From an uncultured Phocaeicola sp. (GTDB taxonomy: Bacteria; Bacteroidota; Bacteroidia; Bacteroidales; Bacteroidaceae), in contig CALUJE010000011.1 in NCBI GenBank assembly GCA_944320885.1, positions 1-64,000 of the forward strand: DNA of 64,000 nucleotides. Reading direction: 5' to 3'. The translations under genes were made by a program, and so were the position numbers. Within the stretch, counting starts at the first letter, position 1. Every line of letters begins with the position of its first letter. A model generated the notes under the pieces. The model had not been told where the DNA came from and ran no database searches. It was given only the letters and a program-made list of their open reading frames with translations. This document shows, piece after piece, positions 1 to 10,816 of the stretch.

Positions 1-302
1 TTTCTCCTCCCTTTCCGCTACGCTCCAAGGACGGAGGAAGAGGGGGATGGTGTTGCACTTCTATCTTGACGGTAGCGATGATTTGATAAGTGTCTGTAAA
101 ACAACTATGTTGTAGAACATATTTTTTGGGCCTTTTTACAGGGGTGTGACGGATCTGGAACGGTTTTTGGAGTACCAGCGAGAATTTAATGGAAGATATT
201 TCCTCGTTCCGGAGTGAAAAAAAGGTAACCTAATACATGAATAAGCAATATTCAAGACAACCTTTTTGATGAATATGCCTTTTGCATCAGTTCCACCGAA
301 GA

Positions 303-411
303 GAAACTTTTGTTCCAACGGCTTGAAACTTTTGTTTCTCTTCGACGAAACTTTTGTTTCTTCCCAATGAAACTAAAGTTTCTACGCGTGGAACTTTTGT
401 GAAACTTCTAA
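303..411. repeat. 22-nt tandem palindromic repeat cluster (A)
   Basis: Five units start at 303, 325, 347, 369 and 390. The core is GAAAC-TTTT-GTTTC; the fourth unit is GAAACTAAAGTTTC. Each core can form a 5-bp or longer hairpin, and about 8 nt of variable sequence separates the cores. It lies in the gene-free stretch before the SGNH gene at 607. The architecture matches clusters at 12023, 29648, 44555 and 56004. I recognise nothing in positions 1-302. Confidence 0.8.
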
Positions 412-553
412 CTAAAGAGATTTCCCAACGAATGATAAGGGAAATAAAAAGCGGAAAGCAGATTATAAACATAGAAGAGCCCCTATAAAAAAGCCTCTTT
501 CCACCTATATAATAAATATGGAGAGTAAAAGTCTACCTATACCATAAATATTA

Positions 554-561
554 TATCTTTG
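554..561 (+). promoter_or_regulatory. Probable -7 box for the O-acetylation genes
   Basis: TATCTTTG matches the Bacteroidetes -7 consensus TAnnTTTG and lies 45 nt before the ATG at 607. No convincing TTTG -33 box is seen 19-21 nt upstream, so this is a partial match. Confidence 0.45.
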
Positions 562-606
562 CAAGTTCAAAGAAAAACGATATAGAATTACAGATATTAT
601 ACCATA

Positions 607-1953
607 ATGAAGAATAAAACAGGATATCCGTTTTTGCTGACAGTATTGATTATTGTCATTCTACTGGGACTTTATTATATCCCTCGTCCAACCATAAACG
701 GATTTACTCCCCGACGGGTCAATTTACTCTCTGACATAGAAAAGAAAGAACCGGAACCAACTTTTACGGATACCCTCCTACCTCCACCGCCTGTAAAGCC
801 AATAGCCGTGAGAGATACCATTCCCGAAGGAATGACCTGCATTATAGATTATGCTGACTCTACACAAAAGGGTATGAAACCCCTATATAAGGCTTTGGAC
901 AATTGTGAAGACAACGTAGTACACATAGCTTGGCTGGGAGACTCGTTTGTAGAAGCAGACATACTCACATCGGATTTGCGACGCATGCTTCAGGGTTACT
1001 TTGGAGGATGCGGAGTAGGTTTTGTTGACATCACATCTATCACACATGGCATGCGCCCGACTATCAGTCACGAATATGCCAACTGGCGAACCCATTCTAT
1101 CAGTGATTCGACCGGATGCGACAGTAAACGCATCGGACTGTCAAACAAATATTTCATTCCCCAACCGGGAGCCTGGGTAGAAGGACGCCTGAACAGAAAA
1201 AACTATCCCGACAGTTGTTATACAGCATCCATCCTATTTAATGCGCCCGAAGAAATAACTTTAAGCGCACAAATAAACAAAGGTGAAGCTGATACTTTCA
1301 ATATCTGTACACATGATGAAATTCAAGCAAAAGAGCTGTACGGAAACATACGACAAGTAAAATGGGAAGTACATCAAAGCGACAATAATACAACTTTTTA
1401 CGGTATGACTTTCGATGGGAAAAACGGTGTTTCGCTTGATAACTTCGGTGTAAGAAGCAGCAGCGGACTTACTCTCAGAAGCATTCCTCTTAACCGCTTG
1501 CACCAACTGGCACGCCTGCGCCCATATGACCTGATAATTCTGCAATACGGACTGAACGTTGCTACAGAGCGAGGTTACGACTACGACTATTACCGCAAAG
1601 GTATCAATCTGGTAATCGAACATCTGAAAGAGGCATATCCGCATGCCGGATTCCTGCTCATCGGAGTCGGAGACCGAAAAATGAAAGACGAAGAAGGAAA
1701 CCTAAAGACAATGCCCGGCGTCATCAACCTGATGCGCTATCAACAAAAGATTGCAGAAGAAAACCACATTGCCTTCTGGAATCTGTATGATGCCATGCAA
1801 ACCGAAGGCGGTATAGAAGGAATGGTCAACGCCCGCCCCTCTCAAGCCAACCTTGACTACACTCACATCAATTTCAGAGGTGGAAAAGTATTGGCCAAAA
1901 AGCTTTATGAAGCCATCATATTCGGCAAAAAACAATACGACAAAGGATTCTAA
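607..1953 (+). CDS. SGNH/GDSL-family esterase-like protein
   Basis: This is a 448-aa envelope protein with one N-terminal membrane segment (about residues 7-25) followed by a Pro-rich linker. The SGNH block I is LGDSFVEAD with candidate nucleophile Ser113, and the C-terminal DYTH supplies Asp417 and His420. Proteins of this family hydrolyse or transfer acyl groups on glycans. The gene is followed after 2 nt by a second SGNH protein and then an MBOAT transferase. By analogy with AlgI/AlgJ/AlgX and PatA/PatB systems, I infer that it acts outside the inner membrane on a polysaccharide or peptidoglycan. The substrate cannot be told from the sequence. Confidence 0.75.
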   Translation: MKNKTGYPFLLTVLIIVILLGLYYIPRPTINGFTPRRVNLLSDIEKKEPEPTFTDTLLPPPPVKPIAVRDTIPEGMTCIIDYADSTQKGMKPLYKALDNCEDNVVHIAWLGDSFVEADILTSDLRRMLQGYFGGCGVGFVDITSITHGMRPTISHEYANWRTHSISDSTGCDSKRIGLSNKYFIPQPGAWVEGRLNRKNYPDSCYTASILFNAPEEITLSAQINKGEADTFNICTHDEIQAKELYGNIRQVKWEVHQSDNNTTFYGMTFDGKNGVSLDNFGVRSSSGLTLRSIPLNRLHQLARLRPYDLIILQYGLNVATERGYDYDYYRKGINLVIEHLKEAYPHAGFLLIGVGDRKMKDEEGNLKTMPGVINLMRYQQKIAEENHIAFWNLYDAMQTEGGIEGMVNARPSQANLDYTHINFRGGKVLAKKLYEAIIFGKKQYDKGF

Positions 1954-1955
1954 AC

Positions 1956-2903
1956 ATGAAAACACACCTTATAATATATATACTTACAGGACTCATGTGC
2001 TGGTGCTACACACTCACAATCAGCGCACAAGACCCCATACCACTCCAATTGCAGCCACAGGATACCCTAAGGAATCCGGATATTCATCTGCAACATGGAG
2101 CACGCCCGATTATGAACGCCGTAAAGGTAAACAATTCCATGCCCAAAAGCTTTCGCAATACGGCCGAGAACCAAATTACCAACGAACAGTTGCTTTACCC
2201 GATATTCGACAAACTGGCTCATGGTACGGAACCCGTAAGAATCGTACAAATAGGCGACTCTCACGTGCGCGGACATGTATTCAGCGTAGCCGCCCGACAT
2301 ACTCTTGAAAACGCATTCGGCTCACAGGCCGTATATCCGGATGAAATAACCTACAAGACCGACGCCTTAGCCCATGAGACCGGAGCTCCCGGCATCGTAT
2401 ACCACGCTATCGGGATAAACGGAGCTACGACTACAGCCTTCTGCAACGAAGAGAAAGTGAAGCAAATCAAAGACTTGCAACCAGACTTGATAATATTGTC
2501 ATTCGGAACCAACGAATGCCATACCCGCAAATATGATCCTGTGGAACACTATGCTCAAATGGATGCCATTCTGACATTAATAAACCATTACATTCCCGAC
2601 GCAACAGTTATGCTGACAACCCCTCCGGGAGCTTACGTGCGTTACAGCCGCCGACGGAAAGTAGTCAATCCGCGTACTGATACCGCCGTAAAAACAATTC
2701 TACGGTTTGCACAAGACCGTGAACTTCCGGTATGGGACCAATACAATATCGTAGGAGGAAAGAAAAATGCCTGCACCAACTGGCTGAACAACCGTATGAC
2801 GCAACGCGACCAAATACATTTTACACACAACGGATATACTTTGCAAGGCAATCTGCTCGGCGAAGCTATCTTAAACGCATTTAACAACTATGTGGCAAAT
2901 TGA
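1956..2903 (+). CDS. SGNH hydrolase-type protein, second copy
   Basis: This 315-aa protein has a signal peptide (MKTHLIIYILTGLMCWCYT, cleaved near SAQ). SGNH block I is IGDSHVRG with Ser102, and the terminal Asp-x-x-His is D285-QI-H288. A GTNE motif fits block III. It starts 2 nt after the first SGNH gene and overlaps the MBOAT gene by 14 nt, so the three are almost certainly co-transcribed and translationally coupled. It is a likely periplasmic acetyl acceptor or transferase partner of the MBOAT protein. It could instead be a plain deacetylase. Confidence 0.75.
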   Translation: MKTHLIIYILTGLMCWCYTLTISAQDPIPLQLQPQDTLRNPDIHLQHGARPIMNAVKVNNSMPKSFRNTAENQITNEQLLYPIFDKLAHGTEPVRIVQIGDSHVRGHVFSVAARHTLENAFGSQAVYPDEITYKTDALAHETGAPGIVYHAIGINGATTTAFCNEEKVKQIKDLQPDLIILSFGTNECHTRKYDPVEHYAQMDAILTLINHYIPDATVMLTTPPGAYVRYSRRRKVVNPRTDTAVKTILRFAQDRELPVWDQYNIVGGKKNACTNWLNNRMTQRDQIHFTHNGYTLQGNLLGEAILNAFNNYVAN

Positions 2904-4371
2904 CTGGAACAAACTTATTGAAGAACTTTCTTATCAGGCTCAGCAACCCATGATATTCAGCAGCGGAATCTTTTTATTCCTGTTTGCCGGATTCACTCTG
3001 ATATATGCCCTGCTTCAGAAACAAACTACCCTGCGACTTTTGTTCGTGGTAGCCTTTTCATACTATTTTTATTACAAAAGCAGCGGATTTTATTTCTTCC
3101 TGCTGGGAGTAGTCACCGTATCAGACTTCCTCCTGGCACGCATCATGGAAAAGACCGAGCACAAACACGCCAGAAAAGCTCTGCTTCTATGCAGTCTTAT
3201 CATCAATCTCGGACTGTTGTGTTACTTCAAGTATACCAACTTCTTCTATGAGATGCTGGCGCCGCTGTGGAACGGAGAATTCCATAAACTCGATATTTTC
3301 CTTCCTGTAGGAATATCATTCTTCACCTTCCAGTCGCTCAGTTACACCATAGACGTGTACCGTCGCGATCTGAAGCCGCTTCACAATCTGCTCGACTACG
3401 CATTTTACGTATCATTCTTCCCACAGCTGGTAGCCGGTCCGATTGTGCGTGCCCGTGACTTTATTACACAAATAAGACAGCCCCTCACCGTCACCTCCGA
3501 AATGTTTGGCAAAGGTATATACTTCATTGCTGCCGGACTTTTCAAGAAGGCAGTCATTTCCGACTATATCAGTGTCAATTTTGTGGAACGCATCTTTGAG
3601 AATCCCAACCTCTATTCGGGTATTGAAAATCTGATGGGAGTATACGGATATGCGCTTCAGATATATTGCGACTTCTCAGGATACAGCGATATGGCCATCG
3701 GTATAGCTCTGTTACTGGGATTCCATTTCCCGATGAACTTCAACTCACCTTACCAGTCAGCATCAATTACTGAATTCTGGCGGCGATGGCACATATCACT
3801 TTCTTCATGGTTGCGCGATTATCTTTACATTTCAATGGGAGGAAACCGTAAAGGACGTCTGCGCACCTATTTCAACCTGTTCATGACCATGCTTCTGGGC
3901 GGTCTCTGGCACGGCGCTTCATGGAACTTTGTCGTATGGGGAGCCATTCATGGTGTGGCACTGGCTCTGCATAAATTCTGGCGCAGCCTGCTCGGACGTG
4001 ACAAACATTATGAGAGTCACGGCATCAGACGTGTTTTCGGTATTATTCTGACTTTCCATCTGGTATGTTTCTGCTGGATATTCTTCCGCAACAGCACATT
4101 CGAGGCTTCATGGTCTATGATTACCCAGATATTCACCAACTTCCAGCCTCAACTGTTTAGCCAACTGATTGAAGGATATAAGGCCGTATTCGCACTCATG
4201 CTGCTGGGATATGTTCTTCACTTCCTTCCTACAGGATGCGAAAGAGCCTGCCAACGTGCAGTTACACGCCTTCCTCTTGTAGGACAAGCCCTGCTGCTGG
4301 TTGTAATCATCTATGTGGTCATTCAGGTAAAGACCAGTGATATTCAACCGTTCATCTATTTCCAGTTCTGA
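2890..4371 (+). CDS. MBOAT-family membrane O-acyltransferase (AlgI/DltB-like)
   Basis: This 493-aa polytopic membrane protein has the MBOAT signature. WRRWHISLSSWLRDY contains His301, and the invariant catalytic His341 sits in LLGGLWHGASWNF. Length and motif order match AlgI/PatA/DltB proteins, which pass acyl groups across the inner membrane to a periplasmic esterase-type partner. The two SGNH genes immediately upstream are the expected partners. No dltA/dltC-like carrier is present, which argues for O-acetylation rather than D-alanylation. A strong hairpin follows at 4396. Confidence 0.88.
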   Translation: MWQIDWNKLIEELSYQAQQPMIFSSGIFLFLFAGFTLIYALLQKQTTLRLLFVVAFSYYFYYKSSGFYFFLLGVVTVSDFLLARIMEKTEHKHARKALLLCSLIINLGLLCYFKYTNFFYEMLAPLWNGEFHKLDIFLPVGISFFTFQSLSYTIDVYRRDLKPLHNLLDYAFYVSFFPQLVAGPIVRARDFITQIRQPLTVTSEMFGKGIYFIAAGLFKKAVISDYISVNFVERIFENPNLYSGIENLMGVYGYALQIYCDFSGYSDMAIGIALLLGFHFPMNFNSPYQSASITEFWRRWHISLSSWLRDYLYISMGGNRKGRLRTYFNLFMTMLLGGLWHGASWNFVVWGAIHGVALALHKFWRSLLGRDKHYESHGIRRVFGIILTFHLVCFCWIFFRNSTFEASWSMITQIFTNFQPQLFSQLIEGYKAVFALMLLGYVLHFLPTGCERACQRAVTRLPLVGQALLLVVIIYVVIQVKTSDIQPFIYFQF

Positions 4372-4395
4372 CAGATAACACCCTAAAAACATAAA

Positions 4396-4434
4396 GGCAG
4401 TTCACGTTTGTACAGACCGCAAACATGAACTGCC
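4396..4434. terminator. Hairpin between convergent genes
   Basis: A 15-bp stem with one mismatch (4396-4410 against 4420-4434, starting GGCAGTTCA) lies between the MBOAT gene and the convergent lytR-like gene. No strong T tract follows on the plus strand. Confidence 0.55.
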
Positions 4435-4511
4435 CAAGTCTTAATGACTTTTTCATTCAATAACCCGATAAACTATAAAAGCACATATTATCAAAAAATG
4501 ATATTTATCCG

Positions 4512-5294
4512 TCACGTGTTAAGCCACATTTTCAGGGCCGTAATCTTTTCACGACTGACCAATATCTGCCCGTTGTAAGGTGGATTTACCTGTATCACTA
4601 CCCTTCCGTTAAAATAAGGCTCGATATTTCTGACCGAATCGGCCGAAAGAATAAACTGACGGTTCACTCTGAAAAATATCCGGTCATCAAGTTCTTCTTC
4701 CAATTTGCTTAAAGGCAAATCTATCACATGCGTCTTTTTATCATGGGTAACGGCATAAGTAATCTTTTCTTCCGAATAAAAATAAGCAATGTCAGTTACC
4801 ATTACCGTATAAAAACGACGATTCCCGGTAACAAGGAAACGGGTGCGGAACGTTTTTGTGTTACGCTCTGCTATAACCTTCATCAGTTCGTTTACATCAA
4901 ACAGATTCTTCATGGCATGCAGATAACCGTTGTTCAATCGCTCAAACTTATTTATGGCATCGAGCAAACGCTCCTTATGAACAGGTTTAAGCAGATAGTC
5001 TATGCTGTTGACGGTAAATGCCCTTACCGCATATTCATCATATGCCGTAGTAAAAACAATCATAGAATCAGGTTTGGCCTGCTCTATAAACATAAAGGAG
5101 ATACCGTCGGTCAACTGTATGTCAAGAAACAGAATATCCGGATGCGGATTATTTCTGAACCACTCAACCGATTCCTCTATGGTTCCCGGCAAAAGAATTA
5201 TCTCCCACTCCGGTCGCAACTCCTGAAGCATGTTGCTCAGCAGTCGTGCGGCCGGGACCTCGTCTTCAATAATAGCAGCCTTTATCTTATTCAT
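4512..5294 (-). CDS. LytTR-family response regulator
   Basis: This 260-aa regulator has an N-terminal receiver domain (acidic pair D11/E12, phospho-acceptor Asp58 in LFLDIQ, Lys in LLKPVHK) and a C-terminal LytTR DNA-binding domain from about residue 150. It overlaps the upstream histidine kinase by 8 nt, so the pair is translationally coupled. The pair follows the RND efflux genes on the same strand with 7 nt between TolC and the kinase. It may therefore respond to envelope stress or control the efflux operon; that role is inferred from position only. Confidence 0.9.
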   Translation of the reverse strand: MNKIKAAIIEDEVPAARLLSNMLQELRPEWEIILLPGTIEESVEWFRNNPHPDILFLDIQLTDGISFMFIEQAKPDSMIVFTTAYDEYAVRAFTVNSIDYLLKPVHKERLLDAINKFERLNNGYLHAMKNLFDVNELMKVIAERNTKTFRTRFLVTGNRRFYTVMVTDIAYFYSEEKITYAVTHDKKTHVIDLPLSKLEEELDDRIFFRVNRQFILSADSVRNIEPYFNGRVVIQVNPPYNGQILVSREKITALKMWLNT

Positions 5295-6336
5295 AAAACA
5301 ATGGTATTTTTACGGTAAAACACTGATTGCTGTTGTCTATGACAATATCCTTATCATACATCAGTTTATAACGGAGAGACAGATTGTCAAGCCCTTTTCC
5401 GGAAGAGACAACACCCTGCTTCAGCCGTATCGGATTCATTACACACAGCCACCTGTCGCTATCCTCTTCCTGTACGGCTATCGTTATGGTCATAGGCCTG
5501 GACATGCTGATAACATTGTGCTTTACTATATTCTCTACAAGCAGCTGTAATGTAAGAGGCAACACGTTTACCTCACGCAATTCCTCACTTACACGCAAAT
5601 CGAGAAACAGACAATCGCCCAAACGTACTCTGTGCAAAGCCATGAACTTATCAACAAAATCAAGTTCCTGATTCAGGGAAACGAACTGCTTGTCCTGACA
5701 ATACAGGATATAACGGTATGTATCAGACAAATCACGCGTGAACTGTACGGCATTGGCCTGATTGTATTCAATCTCTGAAACCAGCGTATTCAGACAGTTA
5801 AACAGAAAATGCGGATTCAACTGATTATGTAAAGCCATGTAACGGCTCTGCATGTTTGTCTCTTCCAGTTCTTTGGAATGCCTGTACAGCTCTATCACAC
5901 TTTTATAAAACTCGTTTACCATGAAAAGGCTTACCACCATCAATTCAATCAATCCTATCAGCGTAAGCAACAAAGTTCCTCTAAATGCCAATGTAAAAGG
6001 ATGGGGCAATCCAATCAGTATTTTGGCTGCAACCAGCAGGAAATAATTCAGAAAAAACAGAAAGACAGCTGCAAGCAGGAAGAAAAAGAAAACAACCCGC
6101 CTGTTTTTCAGAAACGTGGGAAACATCTCTCGCAACTTCACATTTACATATCGCATTCCCAGTCCGACACCACTAAACGATATGATAACAGCTATAAAAG
6201 TCTGTAACGTAAGCAGATTATCCTGATAACGGAGCGGAATATCCGTGTAAAAGGCGATAAAAAAGAAAGAGAAACACCCCAGTAAAGAGAAAAGCAGTGC
6301 ATCTTTCCAATAATGTTTTCCCATCTGATTTTTCAT
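5287..6336 (-). CDS. LytS/YehU-type sensor histidine kinase
   Basis: The protein is 349 aa. About four hydrophobic segments lie in the first 145 residues, followed by a short coiled linker. The HisKA_7TM/His_kinase domain has the phospho-acceptor motif LNPHFLFN (His176). The ATPase part has the N box LLVENIVKHN and G-rich GKGLDNL. There is no large periplasmic sensor domain, so sensing is probably within the membrane. It is coupled to the LytTR regulator downstream and sits 7 nt after tolC. Confidence 0.9.
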   Translation of the reverse strand: MKNQMGKHYWKDALLFSLLGCFSFFFIAFYTDIPLRYQDNLLTLQTFIAVIISFSGVGLGMRYVNVKLREMFPTFLKNRRVVFFFFLLAAVFLFFLNYFLLVAAKILIGLPHPFTLAFRGTLLLTLIGLIELMVVSLFMVNEFYKSVIELYRHSKELEETNMQSRYMALHNQLNPHFLFNCLNTLVSEIEYNQANAVQFTRDLSDTYRYILYCQDKQFVSLNQELDFVDKFMALHRVRLGDCLFLDLRVSEELREVNVLPLTLQLLVENIVKHNVISMSRPMTITIAVQEEDSDRWLCVMNPIRLKQGVVSSGKGLDNLSLRYKLMYDKDIVIDNSNQCFTVKIPLFYE

Positions 6337-6343
6337 GACTATA

Positions 6344-7678
6344 CTATTTGTTAATCTGTCCTACAGCTCTATACAAGCCGCTTCTGGCTATCTGCGCATT
6401 CAGTTTTGACTGGATGTAATTGACTTTTGCTTCCTGATGATACAGCTGCGCATTGATAACCTCAACCACAGAAACGGTCCCTTCACGATATTTGTTCATG
6501 GCCATTTCTTCACTCTCGGCAGCTTTCTGCAATGAGCTCTCTGTCAGCAATACCTTCTGCACTGCCTGTGAATAGGTATAACGCGCCGTTTCTATCTCCA
6601 AACGAATATTATCGGCTACCTTATGCCGGTTCTCTACAGCAATATCAACTCCACGTTTGCTCGCATTACGGGTATTGCGACGTTTTCCCCACTCAAACAA
6701 AGGTACACTTACTTTGGCATATATTGCATAATTCGGGTCTAAATCTGAATTAAAATCATATCCGGGCGATGAATAACTGCCATTCACCCCTAAGGAAACG
6801 TTAGGAAGATAACGTGAATTGGCAATTTTTGCATCGGCACTCTGGATATCAACTTTGCTTTCCGCAATCTTCAACTCCGGACGCAAAGCCATGCCTTCCT
6901 CTACGGAAACACATGCCGCTTCAGCTTTCCTCAAAGGAATAACCAGCGAATCGAGCGCAATGACATCATCGACCGAACAGCCCGCAAAGGTATTGAGCGA
7001 CATACGTGCCACCTCATAATTGTTCCCTGCCTGCACCAGCTGATAATCGGCATCATTGAGTTTCACTTCGGCCATCAGAAGATCATTCCTGTCTATATAT
7101 TCCACCTCAACCCTTTGCTGAACGACTTCAACCAACTGTTTCACCGACGCACGAAATTCTTCGGCTACCTGAACCATCTCTTTCCGTGCCACACAATTCC
7201 AATAATACACATCGGCATCATAAAGGACATTGTTCGTTACACGCTCCTGTTCATGCAAAGCCATCTCCTTTTCAGTTTTTGCCTTATCGTATCCGGCTTT
7301 GATGGCTCCACCCGTATAAAGTGGCTGTGCCAAAGTCAAATCAGCTCCATAACGCGTATCATTACCCTGAAAATGCAATGGACTCTCATAACCAGGCAAA
7401 TCAACCGAAAGTTCCAACGGGTTGCCTGTGTATTTAAAATCGGCTCCGGCTGACAAGGACGGCAGAAACTCGGCCTTTGCCACCTTTTCCATGTTCTGTT
7501 TCAGAGAAACCGCATGTCCGGCAGCCTTCATATCCTGATTGTATCGGGTAACCTTTGCCCGATATTCCTGCAACAGCGCACTTTCCTGTGCCTGAATGGT
7601 GCCAGAAAGAGAAACGACCTCTGCCAGCGCAAACAGAAGCAGGCTCTTCACACATCTACTGACATTCATTGCTTTCAT
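6344..7678 (-). CDS. TolC-family outer membrane efflux protein
   Basis: This is the outer membrane channel of the RND efflux system encoded upstream. I place the start at 7678 (or 7669), where a normal signal peptide begins (MKAMNVSRCVKSLLLF, cleaved after IQAQ). The frame stays open up to 7765, but those residues are charged and unlike a signal sequence, and that stretch contains a TATATTTG promoter-like box at 7734-7741. The mature protein has the two OEP repeats with long coiled-coil segments and is about 415 aa, normal for the family. It follows the pump gene and precedes the kinase by 7 nt. Confidence 0.88.
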   Translation of the reverse strand: MKAMNVSRCVKSLLLFALAEVVSLSGTIQAQESALLQEYRAKVTRYNQDMKAAGHAVSLKQNMEKVAKAEFLPSLSAGADFKYTGNPLELSVDLPGYESPLHFQGNDTRYGADLTLAQPLYTGGAIKAGYDKAKTEKEMALHEQERVTNNVLYDADVYYWNCVARKEMVQVAEEFRASVKQLVEVVQQRVEVEYIDRNDLLMAEVKLNDADYQLVQAGNNYEVARMSLNTFAGCSVDDVIALDSLVIPLRKAEAACVSVEEGMALRPELKIAESKVDIQSADAKIANSRYLPNVSLGVNGSYSSPGYDFNSDLDPNYAIYAKVSVPLFEWGKRRNTRNASKRGVDIAVENRHKVADNIRLEIETARYTYSQAVQKVLLTESSLQKAAESEEMAMNKYREGTVSVVEVINAQLYHQEAKVNYIQSKLNAQIARSGLYRAVGQINK

Positions 7679-7764
7679 TCTGAAAAACGAGACACCTCGG
7701 CCTTGCATGCCCTTCGTACTATTATTTCCAAAACAAATATATCTTTCTACTTTATACATATGCA

Positions 7765-10700
7765 TTAGTTTGTCTTTCTGATTTTATAAAATATGGCATA
7801 CAATGCCGGTGTTACAAACAAGGTAAGCAACGTGGCAAATGACAATCCGAAAACGATTGTTGCCGCCATTCCTCCAAAAACCACATCAAACAGTAGAGGA
7901 ATGCTTCCGCATATTGTCGTGATAGCAGCCATCAGAACCGGCCGTGCTCTTGATACCGTAGCCTCAACTACAGCCTGATAGGGCGGTACACCTTCACGCC
8001 GCTGTATATTAACCTCATCGAGCAGCACAATTACATTCTTTATAATCATTCCGAGCAATCCCAACCATCCTGCTATGCAGAAGAATCCAAACTGGAATCC
8101 GGTAACCAGCAAGCCTACTACCACTCCTATCAGCGACAAAGGCAATATCAGGAATATAATCAAAGGCTGTCTGAAATTATTGAACAGTGCAACAAGAATT
8201 ACCGTCAGAAGCACAATAGCCAGCGGAAAAAAACGGGTCAAAGCCTCCATAGCTTCTTTCTGGCCTTTGTATTGTGAATCCCAAAAGAAGGTATATCCTT
8301 GCGGAAGCTTCATATTTTCAATTTCTTCCCTTATCTCTGAATGTACCTCTTTCATGGTATGTCCGGGCTTCACGTCGCATTGTGCAGCCATAGACAATTC
8401 ACGGTTATATGTACGTACAAGAGGGAATTCCCATTCCAGCGAAACACTGTCGGTAAGCTGAGCCAGCGGAGCTGAATGAACGCCATTCCAAACCATCAGG
8501 TCCTCCAGTCTGTCCTGACTGAAATTTCCGTCGTTTACCGTATGAAGCAGAACCGGGACCTTATTTTCTCCATCTCTGTAAACTCCTACAGCTGTTCCGT
8601 CATTGATACTCTTTACGGCATTCATCATATCCGAGCGCTTAATGTTCAGCATTCCTGCTTTCAACGGATTGTAATCGGCACGTATCATCATGGCGCGGTT
8701 TCCCCACTCGTTTCTCACATTCAAGGTCTTGGAATTCTTCCTCATTATTTCCATGGCCGCCTGTGTAAGCGAATCGAGTACTTCCGGATCTTCTCCACAG
8801 AAACGCGCCTCTATCAGAGCCTGCGGAACAGAATTCAACTCAAAACGGTTCACACGAACAACTGCATCCGAGAAATGTCCTGCAATCTCCTTATTCAAAA
8901 CTTCCTGCAGAGCACGTGCCTTTTTCGGATCTACAGCCTCAACCAGACACTGCGCATAATTGGGCTGAGGACCATAAGCTGCATTGGCCAGATAAAAACG
9001 CGGAGCTGTCTGACCAATAAAAGAAGAAACCTGTTTTACATCTTCAAAACTTTCCAGATAAGATGTCAGACTGTCTGCCATGGATTCTGTCTCTTCAAAC
9101 CGAACCCCTTCGGGCAACCACATATCGACCGTAAAATATTGTTTGTTCAACAATGGCATGAACTGCTGGGGAATGAAACGAAATCCCCATGCCGAAACAA
9201 GCAGCAGTCCGACCATTACGGCTACCAGCGAATATTTTCTGTTGATTACTGCCGACAATGTCTTACGGAACTTGTTATAGAACACACCTCCAAACAGTTC
9301 GCCCTTCAATTCTCCAGGACGCGGAAGCCGCACAAATTCCTGCACAAAAAATACATTCTGAGTTACAGCCAATACCCAGCTCAGCAACAAAGACACGGCT
9401 ATGACAATGAAAAGAGAAGAGAGAATCTCACCCGTAATATGCGGCGACAGATACACTGGCAAGAATGTCAATATGGCTATCAGCGTAGCTCCCAGAAGAG
9501 GCATGGCTGTTGCCGACACGGCATTTAATATGGCAACCCTCTTGCGCAATCCTCTTTGCATGCCAACCAAAGCAGCATCGTAAACCACAATAGCGTTATC
9601 TACCAGCATACCCATGGCAATGATAATGGCAGCCAAAGACATACGTTGAAGAGCTATTCCGGATGCATACATATAAATCAGGGTTCCGAATATGGAGAAG
9701 AACAGTCCGCTTCCTATCATAACTCCATTCTTCAATCCGATGAAGAAAAGCAGGACGGCAACTACCGTTATCACCGAAATAATCAGATTCAGCACAAATC
9801 CGTCATTGGCTACTGCCGACTCATGCCCCTGGTCATAGACTTTTTTCAAATCATATCCCTCAGGCATTGTCTTCTCAAACTGAGTCATGCATTCTTCCAC
9901 CAACTCCGACATATCCACTACATTTCCGTCGGAAACCGTAGATATGGCAATACCGATTGAAGGGACATTTCCCGTTTTCATCTTATTGCGTGCCGGATGC
10001 ACATAGCTTTGGCATACAAGTGCAATATCTCCCAGCCTGAAATAATCACCATTTTTCGAAACAACCGTCAGGTTTTCTATCTCTTCAACACTTGAAAACG
10101 CGCCTCCAGCCTCAACTCTCAAACGGTTCGTTTCAGTTTCAACGGCACCCGCATCAACTATCTTATTCTGTCCGACAAAAGCCGAAGCGATATCCGCCAT
10201 TGTCAGTCCGCTCTCAGTCAGCGCATGACTGTTGACCTGTATCTCGATGGTACGGTTCTGCACTCCGAAAAGCTCTACCTTTGCCACATCCTTTACAGAG
10301 AGAATTTCATTCTTGATAGCTTTCGCCATATCTTCTATCTCTCTGTAAGTATGCGAACTGCTGATTAAAGAATAAAACACCCCAGCACATCTCCAAAATC
10401 ATCATTAACCGTCGACGGTCCGGCACCTTCGGGAAGACGAGACTGCACATCGTTCACCTTACGGCGCAATTTGTCCCACAGCTGCTGCATCTCATCGGCA
10501 CGTATTTCTTTCTTTACATACACGGTTATCTTCGACAGTCCGGCACGGTTATCAGTCTTCAGATAATAAAGTTCGCCCAGTGACTGTATGGCTTCTTCAA
10601 GCACATCGGTAACCTGTTGCTGCACTTCCATGGCCGACGCACCCGGATAGGGAGTCGTCACCAATGCCTGCTTGATGGTAAAGGGAGCATCTTCCAGCTT

Positions 10701-10802
10701 ACCCATGTTTACATAAGATATCAGTCCACCCACTACGACCAATACCAGAAGCAATACCGACAAGGCTTTGTTTTTAAGAAAAAATGAAACCAGTTTCTTC
10801 AT
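7765..10802 (-). pseudogene. RND efflux pump (AcrB/MexB-like), frameshifted
   Basis: Two overlapping frames together encode one RND transporter of about 1,012 aa. The first 145 residues (from 10802) contain TM1 and the start of the porter domain and stop at 10365. The remaining 871 residues are open from the GTG at 10380 and carry TM2-12, including the GMLVDNAIVV segment. Continuity is lost in a run of four C (10380-10383, plus strand). One extra C would give DVLGVFYSLISSS with no other change. So this is either a recent one-base deletion that inactivates the pump or a sequencing error. The neighbouring adaptor and TolC are intact. Confidence 0.85.
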
Positions 10803-10816
10803 ACCACACTTCTTTA

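Noticed and set aside
136..472. Small open frames before the first SGNH gene
   Set aside because: They overlap the 22-nt repeat cluster and AT-rich sequence, with no family likeness or start context.
7765..10802. Two separate RND genes
   Set aside because: The two frames are adjacent parts of one protein; one base restores continuity, so it is one frameshifted gene.
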